Assembly (NCBI GenBank): GCA_016584305.1
Contig: JACEEZ010020517.1
Location: forward strand, 198,501-262,500
DNA from: Chionoecetes opilio
Taxonomy: Eukaryota > Arthropoda > Malacostraca > Decapoda > Majidae
Direction of reading: 5' to 3'
Length of the DNA stretch: 64,000 nucleotides
Shown here: positions 32,501-47,000 of the stretch, piece by piece
Layout of the letters: every line of letters begins with the position of its first letter
How positions within the stretch are numbered: position 1 is the first letter of the stretch
The notes under the pieces: generated by a model
Databases searched by the model: none
What the model saw: the letters and a program-made list of their open reading frames with translations, nothing else
What the model was told of the DNA's origin: nothing
Translations under genes and position numbers: made by a program

Positions 32501-35500
32501 CTAAACTTAAAACTCTAGAACTTCTAAACTTTAACTAAACTTCCAAACTTTAATCTCTAGTAACAATATAAATGATTCCTTATGGTACAACATTAAAACT
32601 GGACACTATTAACTACATAATGTTTTTTTAGAGGAATTCAAGGTTACCTGCAGCTTATTTACAGGTCCAATGCATTTCCAGAGATTTCAATTTCACATTA
32701 CATCTTCCAAATTGATCTGAATTATTTTCCTGATCTTAATTGATTATCATTATTTCATTTCATTGATCTAAACTATTTTCGGTTGACATAGTTTCTGGTA
32801 GGCCCATTAATTTGGTTTGTTTCTCTGTGGTTAGTGTTATCAAAATACACCCAGGGACTTGGCGGGGCGGGGATTAAGTCATGGCTCAACACACTTTCTA
32901 AGCACCATAAGTTTCCTCGTCCTTTTTTTTTTACATTTGTGGCTATAGCGCGTGTAGGCAGTGAGCTCCAGGGGTGGGATGGTAGGCCCTGGAGGCACAC
33001 TTGAGGGCTGTGATGGTAGGCCCTGGAGGTTCACTTGAGGGCTGTGATGGTAGGCCCTGGAGGTTCACTTGAGGGCTGTGATGGTAGGCCCTGGAGGTTC
33101 ACTTGAGGGCTGTGATGGTAGGTCCTGGAGGTTCACTTGAGGGCTGTGATGGTAGGCCCTGGAGGCACACTTGAGGGCTGTGATGGTAGGCCCTGGAGGT
33201 TCACTTGAGGGCTGTGATGGTAGGCCCTGGAGGTTCACTTGAGGGCTGTGATGGTAGGCCCTGGAGGCACACTTGAGGGCTGTGATGGTAGGCCCTGGAG
33301 GTTCACTTGAGGGCTGTGATGGTAGGCCCTGGAGGTTCACTTGAGGGCTGTGATGGTAGGCCCTGGAGGTTCACTTGAGGCCTGTGATGGTAGGTCCTGG
33401 AGGTTCACTTGAGGGCTGTGATGGTAGGCCCTGGAGGCACACTTGAGGGCTGTGATGGTAGGCCCTGGAGGTTCACTTGAGGGCTGTGATGGTAGGCCCT
33501 GGAGGTTCACTCGAGGGCTGTGATGGTAGGCCCTGGAGGTTCACTTGAGGGCTGTGATGGTAGGCCCTGGAGGTTCACTTGAGGGCTGTGATGGTAGGCC
33601 CTCGCCCGTGGTGGCGCAGACAGGATTGTTATAGTGACGCCCGTTATTAGAAGCTCATGCCGCCCCCCATGTCCTCCGATGTACTCGCAATCGAAGGTAA
33701 AGTTAATGGGCAGCGTGTGGGTGTTCTTAGGCCACTCGACGGTGCAGAAAGATTTAAAGAGGATATTCGCCCTCATCGGGGATCGAACTCGGGTTACCGA
33801 GAACGCCACTCTGAGTCGCTAACCCCTCTGTTACCGCCTCCCCGTAACGCATACATAATCTTGGGGCGAGATGATAATGGCATAGACAAAGACTCACCTG
33901 GCCCCTCCTGAAGTAGGCCTTGACATTGGTGGAGTCCATGGTGACGGCCTTGCTGGCGTGCTCCAGGGCGGAGGCATTATCCTTGAGCTTCAGGTACACC
34001 ATGGAGAGGTTGAGGTGGCCCGCCAGCAGAACCTTGTGACGCTCAGCCTTCTTCTCATCATCTAAACCTGAAATTGTAAAAGTTTATCATAATTATTATT
34101 ATTTTTACATTCATGCCTATAGCGCGTGTAGGCTGTGAGCTCCAGGGGTGGGATGGCAGGCCCTGGAGGTTCACTTTAGAGCTGTGATGGTTGGCCCTCG
34201 CCCTGTGGTGGCGCAGGCAGGATTGTTACAGTGACGCCTGTGATAGAGGCTCATCACAATAGAGACATCACATCATCACATCACATCTCATAGAGGCACT
34301 CACAATAAAAAAAAACTGCACAAGTTGATTTATGGTTCTCACTCGGAATTGAATTAGGGTCACCGAGAACGCCACTCAGAGATGCTAACCATTCTGCTAC
34401 CACCTCCCAAAATAATACTGAACTTGCAAGTAAAAGATTAAAAACAATACAAAAAGTCATGACTTATTATACATTTCCTTAAAAAATATATAAATGCTTT
34501 CATGTAGAATGGATAGTACCTAAAAATGTGATGCCTAGAATTTGGTATAAATACATAAACCAGAAGAAAAAAAATTAAGTATGAAATGTTTTCGTAAGAC
34601 ACTATAAATACAGTGTGCAGACCCAATGTACACTATACTCAGTTGTTTTTAAAGAGGTGAAAAATCCTGACCCCTTGCTGCTTACTGACTGATATTTGAT
34701 GCCAGGAGGGAATAGTACACTTCTAAATTACAGCTGTATTTTATCATAGTTAACCCTATTATCAGGCAAACGTAGGCACAATTTCAAGCATGAGACCTTA
34801 CCCTCTTTACTCCCAGATCTTTCATTTGTTATATAAAATAGTCTGTTTTTAGCCATAACATTACGAAAAGTAACTTAATATACCAAATTAGCCAGTCGAC
34901 AAGGATACTAAACAGGTCATATCCATAAAATATTGCTTATATTAATTAAAAATAGTCTAATGGTACCCAGATTACAATGGAAATTACGTTCTGGGCCTCA
35001 AGGGGTTAAGATAGAATGGAATTTTAGCCTAGTAAAAAAAATAATATAGAATAAGACACGGCAACAGGTGCCTTGTGGCGAAATGAAGAAAACAGTCCAT
35101 CAGAAATCACAAGTCAGAGAAATAAAGAAAACTGTCAATCAGAAATCACAAGTCAGAGAAATGAAGAAAACAGTCCATCAGAAATCACAAGTCAGAGAAA
35201 TAAAGAAAACAGTCCATCAGAAATCACAAGTCAAAGAGAAATGAAGAAAACAGTCCATCAGAAATCACAAGTCAGAGAAATGAAGAAAACTGTCCATCAG
35301 AAATCACAAGTCAGAGAGGAATGAAGAAAACAGTCCATCAGAAATCACAAGTCAAAGAGGAATGAAGAAAACAGTCCATCAGAAATCACAAGTCAGAGAG
35401 GAATGAAGAAAACAGTCCATCAGAAATCACAAGTCAGAGAAAAAATGAAGAAAACAGTCCATCAGAAATCACAAGTCAGAGAAAAAATGAAGAAAACAGT

Positions 35501-37081
35501 CCATCAGAAATCACAAGTCAAAGAAATGAAGAAAACAGTCCATCAGAAATCACAAGTCAGAGAGAAATGAAGAAAACAGTCCATCAGAAATCACAAGTCA
35601 GAGAGAAATGAAGAAAACAGTCCATCAGAAATCACAAGTCAGAGAGGAATGAAGAAAACAGTCCATCAGAAATCACAAGTCAGAGAGAAATGAAGAAAAC
35701 AGTCCATCAGAAATCACAAGTCAGAGAGGAATGAAGAAAACAGTCCATCAGAAATCACAAGTCAGAGAAAAAATGAAGAAAACAGTTAATTTCTTCCCTT
35801 GACTCACCCGCATCAAACTCCAGCAGGTCAATAATCTTGTACTGCTTCACCGCCAGCTTGTATTTCTTTCCTCCATATATATCATAATCACCCTTTTTCT
35901 CTATGTTAAACTTAATTATTTTCGGTTAATATAGTTCCTGACAGGCTAACTATTTTGATTTGTTCCTCTTTGGTTAGTGTTATCTTAACCCCGAGAGGCC
36001 CAGAACGTAATTTCCATTGTAATTTGGGTACCATCAGACAATTTTGAGTGACTATAAGCAATATTTTATAGATATGACCTGTTTAGTATCCTTATCCACT
36101 AACTTATCTGGTATATTAAGTTAGTTTTCGTAATTTTATGGCTAACAACAGACAATTTAATATAGCCAAGGAAGGATCTGGGCGTGAAGGGGCTAATATG
36201 TACCAGGGTTTAGGTACTATTATAATATAAATATAAAGTATACTATAGGTATAATATAAATAGTAGGTTGACTCACCCGCATCAAACTCCAGCAGGTCAA
36301 TAATCTTCTTGTACTGCTTCACGGCCAGCTTGTATTTCTCTGCCTTGAGGAACTGTGTGCCCTTGTCCTTGCAGGTCTTGCCTTGCTCCACCTTCTCCTC
36401 CTGGTCCATCTCCCAGGGCTCCTTGGCCTTCTCAAAGCTGTTCAGCTCCGCCTCGTACTCCACCGAGGCGCCCGGAGGCACGCCCAGGGAGGGGTTCCCT
36501 TCTCCTCCAAAGGCGTACTGCACGGGGGGAAGATGAGGCTCATTAATAAAAAACAAGGGATTAAAACAATGAAAGATCCCAAAGGCGTACTTCACAGGGG
36601 CAAGATGAGGTTTATTAGACAAAACAAGGTATAAAAACACTGCAAGATGATTCCAAAACTGATGTGAAAAGGATTAATGTACACAGCACCGGGCTAAGGT
36701 AGGTAATAAGGCTCATTAATAAAAAGCAAAGCAGTAACCCCTTCACGCCCAGATCTTTCCTTGGCTAAATAAAATTGTCTGTTGTTAGCCCTAAGATTAC
36801 GAAAAGTCACTGAATATACCAAATTAGCTAGTGGAAAAAGGATACTAAACAGGTTATATCTATAAAACATTGCTTATAGTCATTAACACTGTCTAATGGT
36901 ACCCAAATGACAATGGAAATTACGTCCTGGGCCTCTCGGGGTTAATACAAGACAAGGGATAAAAACACTACCAATGATTCCAAAACTGATGTCAAAAGGA
37001 TTAATGTATACTTCACAGGGCTAAGATGAGGTGCATGAAACAAAAATGGTATGGTACACGTGTGCGTGTGTGTGCGCGTGC

Positions 37082-37148
<67 letters not shown>

Positions 37149-37181
37149 TGGGGGTGTGGGTGGGTGGGTGGGTGGGTGGGT

Positions 37182-37233
<52 letters not shown>

Positions 37234-37267
37234 GTGTGTGTGGGTGGGTGTGTGTGTGTTTGTTGTA

Positions 37268-37307
<40 letters not shown>

Positions 37308-40300
37308 GTGTGTGTGTGTGTGGTGTGTGTGGTGTGTGTGTGTGTGTGTGTGTGTTGTGTTGTTGTGTGTGTGTGTGTGTGTGTGTGTGTTGTGTGTGTG
37401 TGTGTGTGTTGTGTTGTGTGTGTGTGTGTGTGTGGTGTGTGTGGTGTGTTGTGTGTTGTGTGTGTGTGGTGTGTGTGAGAAAACATCCATCAGAAATCAC
37501 AAGTCAAAGGGAATGAAGAAAAAAGTCATAAAAATCCAAGCCCGAGGGGAATGAAGAAAACAGTCCATCAAAAAATCACAAGTAAGAGGAATGAAAAAAC
37601 AGTCCATCAGAAATCAAAGTCAGAGGGAATGAAAAAAAACAGTCCATCAGAAATCAAAAGCAAGAGGAATGAGAAAACAGCCCATCAGAAATCACAAGTA
37701 AAGGAGGAATGAAGAAAACAGTCCATCAAAAATCAAAGCAAGAGAATAAAGGGAAAACGTCCATCAGAAATCACAAGTCAAAGAGAAATAAAGAAAACAT
37801 CCTCAGAAACCCCAAAAGTCAAAGAGAAATGAAGAAAAACAGCCCACAGAAATCAAAAGTCGAGGGGAATGAAAAAAAACAGCCCATCAGAAATCAAAAG
37901 TAGAGAGGAATGAAAAAACAGTCCATCAGAAATCACAAGTCAGAGAGGAATGAAGAAAACAGTCCATCAGAATCACAAGTCAGGAGAAATGAAAAAAACG
38001 TCCATCGAAACAAAAAGTCAAAGAAATAAAGAAAACAGTCCATCAAAATCAAGTCAGAGAAAAAGAAAAAAAACGGCCATCAGAAATCACAAGTCAAAGA
38101 GGGTGAAGAAAACAGTCCATCAGAAATACAAGTCAGAGAGAAATAAGAAAACAGTCCTCAGAAACAAAGTCAAAGGGAATGAAGAAAACAGCCCATCAGA
38201 AATCACAAGTCAAAAAAATGAAGAAAACCCCCATCAAAAATCACAAGTCAAAGAGAAATGAAAAAAAACAGTCCACAGAAATCACAAGTCAGAGGGGAAT
38301 GAAGAAAACAGTCCATCAAAAAATCACAAGTCAAAGAAATGAAGAAAACGTCCATAGAAATCACAAGTCAAAGAGGAAATAAGAAAACAGTCCATCGAAA
38401 TCACAAGTCAGAGAGAATGAAGAAAACGTCCATCAGAAATCACAAGCAAAGAGGAATGAGAAAACAGTCCATCAGAAATCACAAGTCAGAGAGGAATGAA
38501 GAAAAACAGTCCATCAAAATCACAAGTCAGAGAGAAATGAAGAAACAGCCATAGAAATCAAAAATAAAAGGGAAAAAAGAGAAAAAGTCCATCAAAACAC
38601 AAGTAAAAGGAAAAATGAAGAAAATCCATCAAAAAATCACAAGTAAGAGGAATGAAAAAAAACAGCCCATCAGAAATCAAAAAGTAGAGGAATGGAAGAA
38701 ACAGTCCATCAGAAATCACAAGTCAAAGAGAAATGAAAAAAAACAGTCCATCAGAAATCAAAAGTCGAGGAGAAATGAAGAAAACAGTCCATCAGAAATC
38801 ACAAGTCAGAGAGAAATGAAGAAAACAGTCCATCAAAAAATCACAAGTCAGAGAGGAATGAAGAAAACAGTCCATCAGAAATCACAAGTCAGAGAGAATG
38901 AAGAAAACAGTCCATCAGAAATCACAAGTCAGAGAGGAATGAAGAAAACAGTCCATCAGAAATCAAAGTCAGAGAGAAATGAAGAAAACAGTCCATCAGA
39001 AATCACAAGTCAGAGAGGAATGAAGAAAACAGTCCATCAAAAATCACAAGTCAGAGAGAAATGAAGAAAACAGTCCATCAGAAATCACAAGTCAGAGAGG
39101 AATGAAGAAAACAGTCCATCAGAAATCACAGTCAAAGAGGAATGAAGGAAAACAGTCCATCAAAAAATCACAAGTCAGAGGAATGAAGAAAACAGTCCAT
39201 CGAAATCACAAGTCAGAGAAATGAAGAAAACAGTCCATCAGAAATCACAAGTCAAAGAGAAATGAAGAAAACAGTCCATCAGAAACCCACAAGTCAAAGA
39301 GAAATGAAGAAAACAGTCCATCAGAAATCACAAGTCAGAGAAATGAAGAAAACAGTCCATCAGAAATCACAAGTCAAAGAGAAATGAAGAAAACAGTCCA
39401 TCAGAAATCACAAGTCAGAGAGGAATGAAGAAAACAGTCCATCAGAAATCACAAGTCAAAGAGAAATGAAGAAAACAGTCCATCAGAAATCACAAGTCAG
39501 AGAGAAATGAAGAAAACAGTCCATCAGAAATCACAAGTCAGAGAGAAATAAAGAAAACAGTCCATCAGAAATCACAAGTCAGAGAGAAATAAAGAAAACA
39601 GTCCATCAGAAATCACAAGTCAGAGAGAAATAAAGAAAACAGTCCATCAGAAATCACAAGTCAGAGAAAAAATGAAGAAAACAGTCCATCAGAAATCACA
39701 AGTCAGAGAAAAAATGAAGAAAACTGTCCATTTCTTCCCTTGACTTCCCCGCATCAAACTCCAGCTGGTCAATAATCTTGTACTGCTTCACCGCCAGCTT
39801 GTATTTCTTTCCTCCCTATATCACAATCACCCTTTTTCTCTATGTTGAACTTAATTATTTTCGGTTAATATAGTTCCTGACAGGCTCACTATTTTGATGG
39901 TTCCTCTTTGGTTAGTGTTATCTTAACCCCCAGAGGCCCAGAACGTAATTTCCATTGTAATTTGGGTACCATCAGACAATTTGAGTGACTTTTAAGCAAT
40001 ATTTATAGATATGACCATTTTAGTATCTATCCACAATTTTTTTGGTATATTAAGTAGTTTTCGTAATTTTATGGCTAACAACAGAACAATTTAAATATAG
40101 CAAAGGAAGGATTTTGGGCGTGAAGGGGGTAAAATGTACCAGGGTTTTGGTACTATTATAATAAAATATAAAGTAAACTATAGGTATAAATAAATAGTAG
40201 GTTGACTCAACCCCCATCAAACTCCAGCAGGTCAATAATCTTCTTGTACGCTTCACAGGCCAGCTGTATTTCTCTGCCTTGAGGAACTGTGTGCCCTTGT

Positions 40301-40999
40301 CCTTGCAGGTCTTGCCTTGCTCCCCCTTCTCCTCCTGGTCATCTCCCAGGGCTCCTTGGCCTTCTCAAAGCTGTTCAGCTCCGCCTCGTACTCCCCCGAG
40401 GCGCCCGGAGGCACGCCCAGGGAGGGGTTGCCTTCTCCTCCAAAGGCGTACTGCACAGAGGGAAGATGAGGCTCATTAATAAAAAAACAAGGGATTAAAA
40501 CAATGAAAGATCCCAAAGGCGTACTTCACAGGGGCAAGATGAGGTTTATTAGACAAAACAAGGTATAAAAACACTGCAAGATGATTCCAAAACTGATGTG
40601 AAAAGGATTAATGTATACAGCACCAGGCTAAGGTAGGTAATAAGGCTCATTAATAAAAAGCAAAGCATCAACCCCTTCACGCCCAGATCTTTCCTTGGTT
40701 AAATAAAATTGTCTGTTGTTAGCCCTAAGATTACGAAAAGTCACTGACTATACCAAATTAGCTAGTGGACAAAGGATACTAAACAAGTTATTATATCTAT
40801 AAAACATTGCTTATAGTCATTAACACTGTCTAATGGTACCCAAATGACAATGGAAATTACGTTCTGGGCCTCTCGGGGTTAATACAAGACAAGGGATAAA
40901 AACACTACCAATGATTCCAAAACTGATGTCAAAAGGATTAATGTATACTTCACAGGGCTAAGAGAGTGTGTGTGTGTGTGTGTGTGTGGGGGTGGGGGT

Positions 41000-41050
<51 letters not shown>

Positions 41051-44000
41051 GTGTGTGTGTGTGTGTGTGTGTGTTTGTTGTGTGTGTGGGTGTGTGTGTG
41101 TTTGTTGTATATGTATTATGTGTGTGTGTGTTTGTTGTATGTGTGTGTGTTTGTTGTATGTATGTATGTGTGTGTTTGTCAGCAAAGTATCTGTTAACAT
41201 TATGCCCTATTTGGGTGAAATAAAGTTATTATTATCATCATTATGAACAACAAAGGATTAAAACACTAAAAGATGATTCCAAAACTTATGTCAAAAGGAT
41301 TAATGTATCCATTCTATTCATTGCGATAGATCTACATTCCTGATATAGACGGTGGTGATAGTACGGAAATAATAGGTACAAAAATAAAATAGAAATACCT
41401 CTGGTGACAGTTTGATGATAGATTTTTCCCCCTTCTTAAACTTCTCGAGTGCCGTCTCCAGACCCTCGGGAATGTTGTGCTCGCAGCCTTCGCCCAGCGG
41501 GAACTTCAGGTCCCTCTCGTCAAACACCGTGCCATTCACTCGCCCAATCACGTGCACTGCAACATTACGAATTATCATAAGAACATACAAAAATAAGGAA
41601 GCTACAAAAGGCCGTGAGACGAGGTAGTTCCTGTTTAGAATTCATACTTCAATGGAAACATCAATGGGAAAAAAATCATCCTTTTTGCTATTCCCATATC
41701 AAAGTGAAGATAAAAAAGAGAAGAACTCTTTGCCACATGTTACTTTTCCTCTCATGACACTATTCTTATGGACATCTTTCCTCATTTCTCTTTGACTTTT
41801 CTTCGTTTCATTCACTCGGCCAATCACGTGCACTGGAACATTCCGAAAAATCATACTTTTCCTATGCCCATACAATAGCAAAAAGAAGATAAGACGATAC
41901 ATAATCTATAATAAGTGTGAGTTTTGAGTTTTTGCCGAGTTTTGAGTTTTTGCAGTTTTGAGTTTTTGCCGAGTTTTGAGTTTTTGCCGTCTACAGTTTA
42001 GTCTATCTAGTAGTTTAGTAGTTTCTGTCTATCCAGTTTACAAAAGAAAATCCAGAAAGCATGAGGTGGAATGAGCATGAATGAGGTAAAGGATAAATTG
42101 GAGTGTAAAATAATCCTTCTGTGTTCATCTGTACTCTTCTTCTTCTTTCTGTTTAACGTCATCTCTTCCCATAATATTTAATGAGGTTAGACGGCCGATG
42201 ATACGCTTCCAACTGTCTCTATCATTGCCTCAACTTCTTCAATGCCCAATGCTGCCAGATCCTCTTAACACACTGCCTTCATGTGTATATCTGTACTGCA
42301 GTTCATAACGCTTTGCCGCATATTACGTTTCCTCTCATGCATTGACTCTAACACGTGCATGCGGATAAACAAACAGATCCGCCCGGCCGCCGCCCGGCCA
42401 CTCACCGTCCAGCAAGGCGCCGTCGTTGGGTGTCTGGAAACCTTCGCCCAGCGTCACATTGCTGCGCACGATGCCGCCGTCCTTGGTCTGACTCAGGTCC
42501 TCGCCGCACCACTCAAACAGCTCAACCTATACCAATACAGCAAGAATATAGATTTTAGTACAAGACTATAATACAACATTACATTTTATCCTCTGACTTA
42601 TACTCATCGTAGTTAGTCTACTTAGTTTTTAACCCCATCGAGTTTTGAAAATTGTGTTATAGATGGACAATGACTGACTGCTTAATCCACTGATGTAAAC
42701 CAAATATATTTTTTATTGACACTTATGAATATTTTAGTAAATATAGCATGAAATATTCCGTATGTATTGTATATTGTATGTTATGATCTTATTGTATATC
42801 CCTTTTTAGGTATAGGCTTTTAGAATAGTTGCACATACAACGTGTAACTTTAAGCCTTATTGTAATTTTTGTTTTAATAAAATAAATATAAAAAAATCTT
42901 TATCTTGTGTAATAGGTGATATGTGTGGAGAAATATGAATATTTTCTGAAGGAGGCGGGGTGATGAGACTGTCTAACAACCATTCTGCGAGATACGGGAA
43001 GATGAGAGCCAATCTTTTTAAAATGAATGGACTACAGTATTGTACAATTGGCCTTTGTATAACTTCAGCCAAATGCAGTATTTCATGCAGGCCAAAATGT
43101 GGTCTTGAATCGGCCTGATTATAGGGAGAAGGCCTATACTGTATATATAGTGGGCTATAGATAGGGTAGCTATGCCACTTTCCTGCCATTCTTTCCTTGC
43201 TTGCACAGGATGAAGCGAAGATATTCAGTCATAAAATTTTCTCCATGATTTGTTTACTGAGCCTTATCAAGAGTTCCCATTAAAAAACAACTGACACAGA
43301 TCCTACCCAGTACTCAACACAAATATATACGGTTATACATTAATTTGTCAAACAGGCATTCCCCATACCCATGACCTTGACTACAAATATCTGCCACTGA
43401 GGTATAAGACAGTGATAAGGAGGCATTCTTATTCACTGAGGAACGTGCCGCCTCACCTCAAACACGAGTGTGGCCTGGGCGGGGATCTTGGGGGGGCTGC
43501 CCTGCTCCCCATAGGCATAGTCGCTCCTACAGGTCAGCTTGGCCACCTCGCCCTTCCTCATGGTGGCCACGCCCAGGTCCCACGCCTTGATGACCTCGCC
43601 TGGGAAGCAATCATAGGTCAATGTGAAATACCTTGAAGGACTATTTTTGCATTTTTTTTTTCTAGGCTTTATGAAGGTACTGAGTCATAGCAACACCACA
43701 TACAGTTGTACTTTAGTCTTGATACCTCGCCTGGGAAGCAATCATAGGTCAATGTGAAATACCTTGAAGGACTATTTTTGCACTTGAGTCTTAATGTTTT
43801 TCTTCAGCTTATATTATAAAAGAACAAATTTTGAATGGTAAAATTAATATGATTGTTTTTTGGGCTGAAACTCATGTCTATGGCGTCCCTTACTTGACAC
43901 ACTTCTTTGCAGGAAGTGTGTCAAGGCAGGAACAAGGAAGCACAAGAAGAAGACAAGACAAGGGCAAAAATAGTCCTGCAAGGTATGTTGTGTTGGCCTA

Positions 44001-47000
44001 GGGTTGTAATTACCGAGTTGGCCTTGTACAACACACCTAGGTAAATACAACCCTATGTCAACACATTACACCTTGAAGGACTATTATTTGCACTTGCTCT
44101 TTTTTTTGGCTTTATGAGGGTAATTAAATAAGTCATAACAACATCACACATGGTTGTACTTTATGTCTCTGAAGCAGAAATTAGGTGATCATACAATGGA
44201 AATACAACCTTGGTGAATTGCTGCTGTAAACACCTTCAATGAATACTAATGATGTACAGAATACTGAATGTACAATGCTATTATGCTCAAATGAATACTA
44301 CTGATATACACTGAATGTACAATGCTATAATACTCAAATGAATACTACTGATATATACTGAATATACAATGCTATTATACTCAAATGAATACTACTGATA
44401 TATACTAAATATACAATGCTATTCTGCTCAAATGAATACTACTGATATATACTGAATGTACAATGCTATTCTGCTCAAATGAATACTACTGATATATACT
44501 GAATGTACAATGCTATAATACTCAAATGAATACTACTGATGTTAATGAATACTAATGCTATTTTTATTATTATCATGCTCAAATGGCACTTCTGTCCTTA
44601 CTTTTGCCCAGGGTGAAGGAGAACTGCTCGCCTCTGTCCCGACTGGAGTCAAACTGAGAGCCGTCCTCCAGCAGTGTGCCCACATAGTGCACAAACACCT
44701 TGTCCCCAGCCAGCGGCCCGCGCTCCCCCTCCCCCGGCCGCACCACCTGGGGGTGTAAAGGTGACGCTGACATCCTTGTGATACAATATAAGTTATTCCC
44801 ATATGACGTCCCATTCCCATGTAGCACTTACTCTCTTGTAGCAATAACACTCACACACACTAAAGCCTGCAATACGTTATTATAAGCACCCTAACACTCG
44901 ATATGTGACCTTTCCCTTGGGTGCATAAAATTCCAAATATCTGAGCCATGTAATACCTCGCATGTGAAATAAAGTTACATAATTATTATCATAGCTTAAA
45001 ACCTCTACCATTCTCTGCCCCTTCTCCCTTGCTTCTTATTTCTCTCCTCCCGTAAAGAACATACGAACATAAGAAAATAAAGAAGCTACAAGAGGCCGCG
45101 AGACCTACACGTGGTAGTTCCTGTTACTTAACTCTACCTACATCCACATTTCATCCCCATCCATGAAATTATCCAGCCTCCTTTTAAAGCTCCCTAATGA
45201 CTCCGCACAAACTACCCCACGACTGAGTCCATTCCAATCATAAGGCGACGGTGAAGTCCTTGTGACCCAATATGAGTTATTCCTCTCGTCCCATTCCCTT
45301 GTAGCACTTATGCTCGTATTCGTAGTCACATACCATGATTGCTCGTGGTAATTGCTATGATTTTGTTCCATTTCTACTCAGTCAAAATTATTCACTTGAT
45401 CTTGTAGCTGCCATGGAAAGTACTAGAGCAATCATACAGTACTCCTATTGCAATCACAACAGAGCTGGCATGACATATTGATTTAATTAGGACAAGACAA
45501 AAAGTGAACAATGACCACGTACAATGATGGTATGTGACTACGAATACGGGCATTAGTCTCTTGTAGCAGAAGTGTTCAAGGTTCTCAAAGTCCCCAGGCC
45601 ACCAGGGCAGCTTACATAATCCTCAGATGCATTGACAGCAAAATATCAAAAGTACTTTGTGGTCTTCATGCCTTCATGCAAATGGTGAAAAATCTATTTG
45701 TTTTCAAAATAAATCAGTTAGAACACTAAAATTAAATAGGAATTGTCAAGAGTAGTACAAGTGTGACTACCACATGTTGTAACCTTCCAGTGGTGGCCTT
45801 TTTGCACTATGTAGGAGGCCATATGGGGCGATCTAATAGAAGTTTGCGAGTGGATAAAGGGATACAATAAAGGAGATGTAGGAAAAGTTCTTACGGCTAT
45901 AGTCTATTCACTTAAGCTGGATTCTTGGGAGCTGCTCGATGCCTACCTGAGTATGTAAGGACGTCGCTGATTGGCTGAGGCTACCAAAATACCACCACCA
46001 TCACCACCCAGCCCACGTGCATCAGCCAATCAGCGACGTCCTTACATACTCGGGTAGGCATCGAGCAGCTCCCAAGAATCCAGCTTAAGTGAATAGACTA
46101 TAGTAACCAGGGTAGAACAAGAAGTAACAGATTCAAGCTGGAAAAGCGTACTTTAAAAAAGAAATAGGGAGAAACTGGTTCCCAAAAAGGGTAGTAAATG
46201 ATTGGAATGGCCTCAGTAGACAGGTAGTTAGTGCGCAGTCAATAGGGAGCTTTAAAAGGAGGCTGGATAAATTCATGGATGGGGATGAAAGGTGGATGTA
46301 GGTAGTGTTAAGTAACAGGAACTACCACGTGTAGGTCTCGCGGCCTCTTGTAGCTTCCTTATTTTCTTATTAGTTGAGGCAGTGTACCGTACAGGTTATG
46401 ATACCAGGGGACAAGGGAAATACATAGGTAGCGGGTAGAGAAATCACAGGCTCCACACAGGTTTGTGCTTCGCCTCACAGCCAGGGATATGATTGGCTTG
46501 TCACACATATTAAAGTTCTCATTTTTCATTCAATCTGGATTAATATTTCTCTCTATCACTGTGACATAGAGCTCATCACTAAAATACTCAATACTACATG
46601 AGACAGGAATGGCTAATCTCTTACGTGACATTAGCCTACCAGGACAAAAACACTGCCCCACACCATAACAAAGATGGAAGAAACAGACAATGCGAGACCA
46701 CTGACTCGGAAACAAGGAGAAGGTCGCTACACAAGAGACATACAAAACAAAATAGGAAAAGTGAGATGCCTGAACAACATAAAGAAGTACAGCTTCCCTC
46801 ATAGAAATGTAGAAGTTTGGAATGGACTAAATGAGGTGATATCGGCACGTAATATGCACCAGTTGAAAGAAAGACTGCAGGATAAATGTAGATACGGAGA
46901 CGGGACCGCACGAGTGTAGCTCAGGCCCTGTAAAACACTACTATAGTCTATTTTTTTTAAACGAGGTGAAAAATCCTGGCCCCGTGCTGCTTACCGACTG

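Noticed and set aside
37013..37554. Long Cys/Val and Thr/His reading frames
   Set aside because: They are translations of a GT microsatellite.
35073..39064. Several frames rich in KTVHQKSQ
   Set aside because: They are translations of the 41-bp satellite, present in several frames at once.
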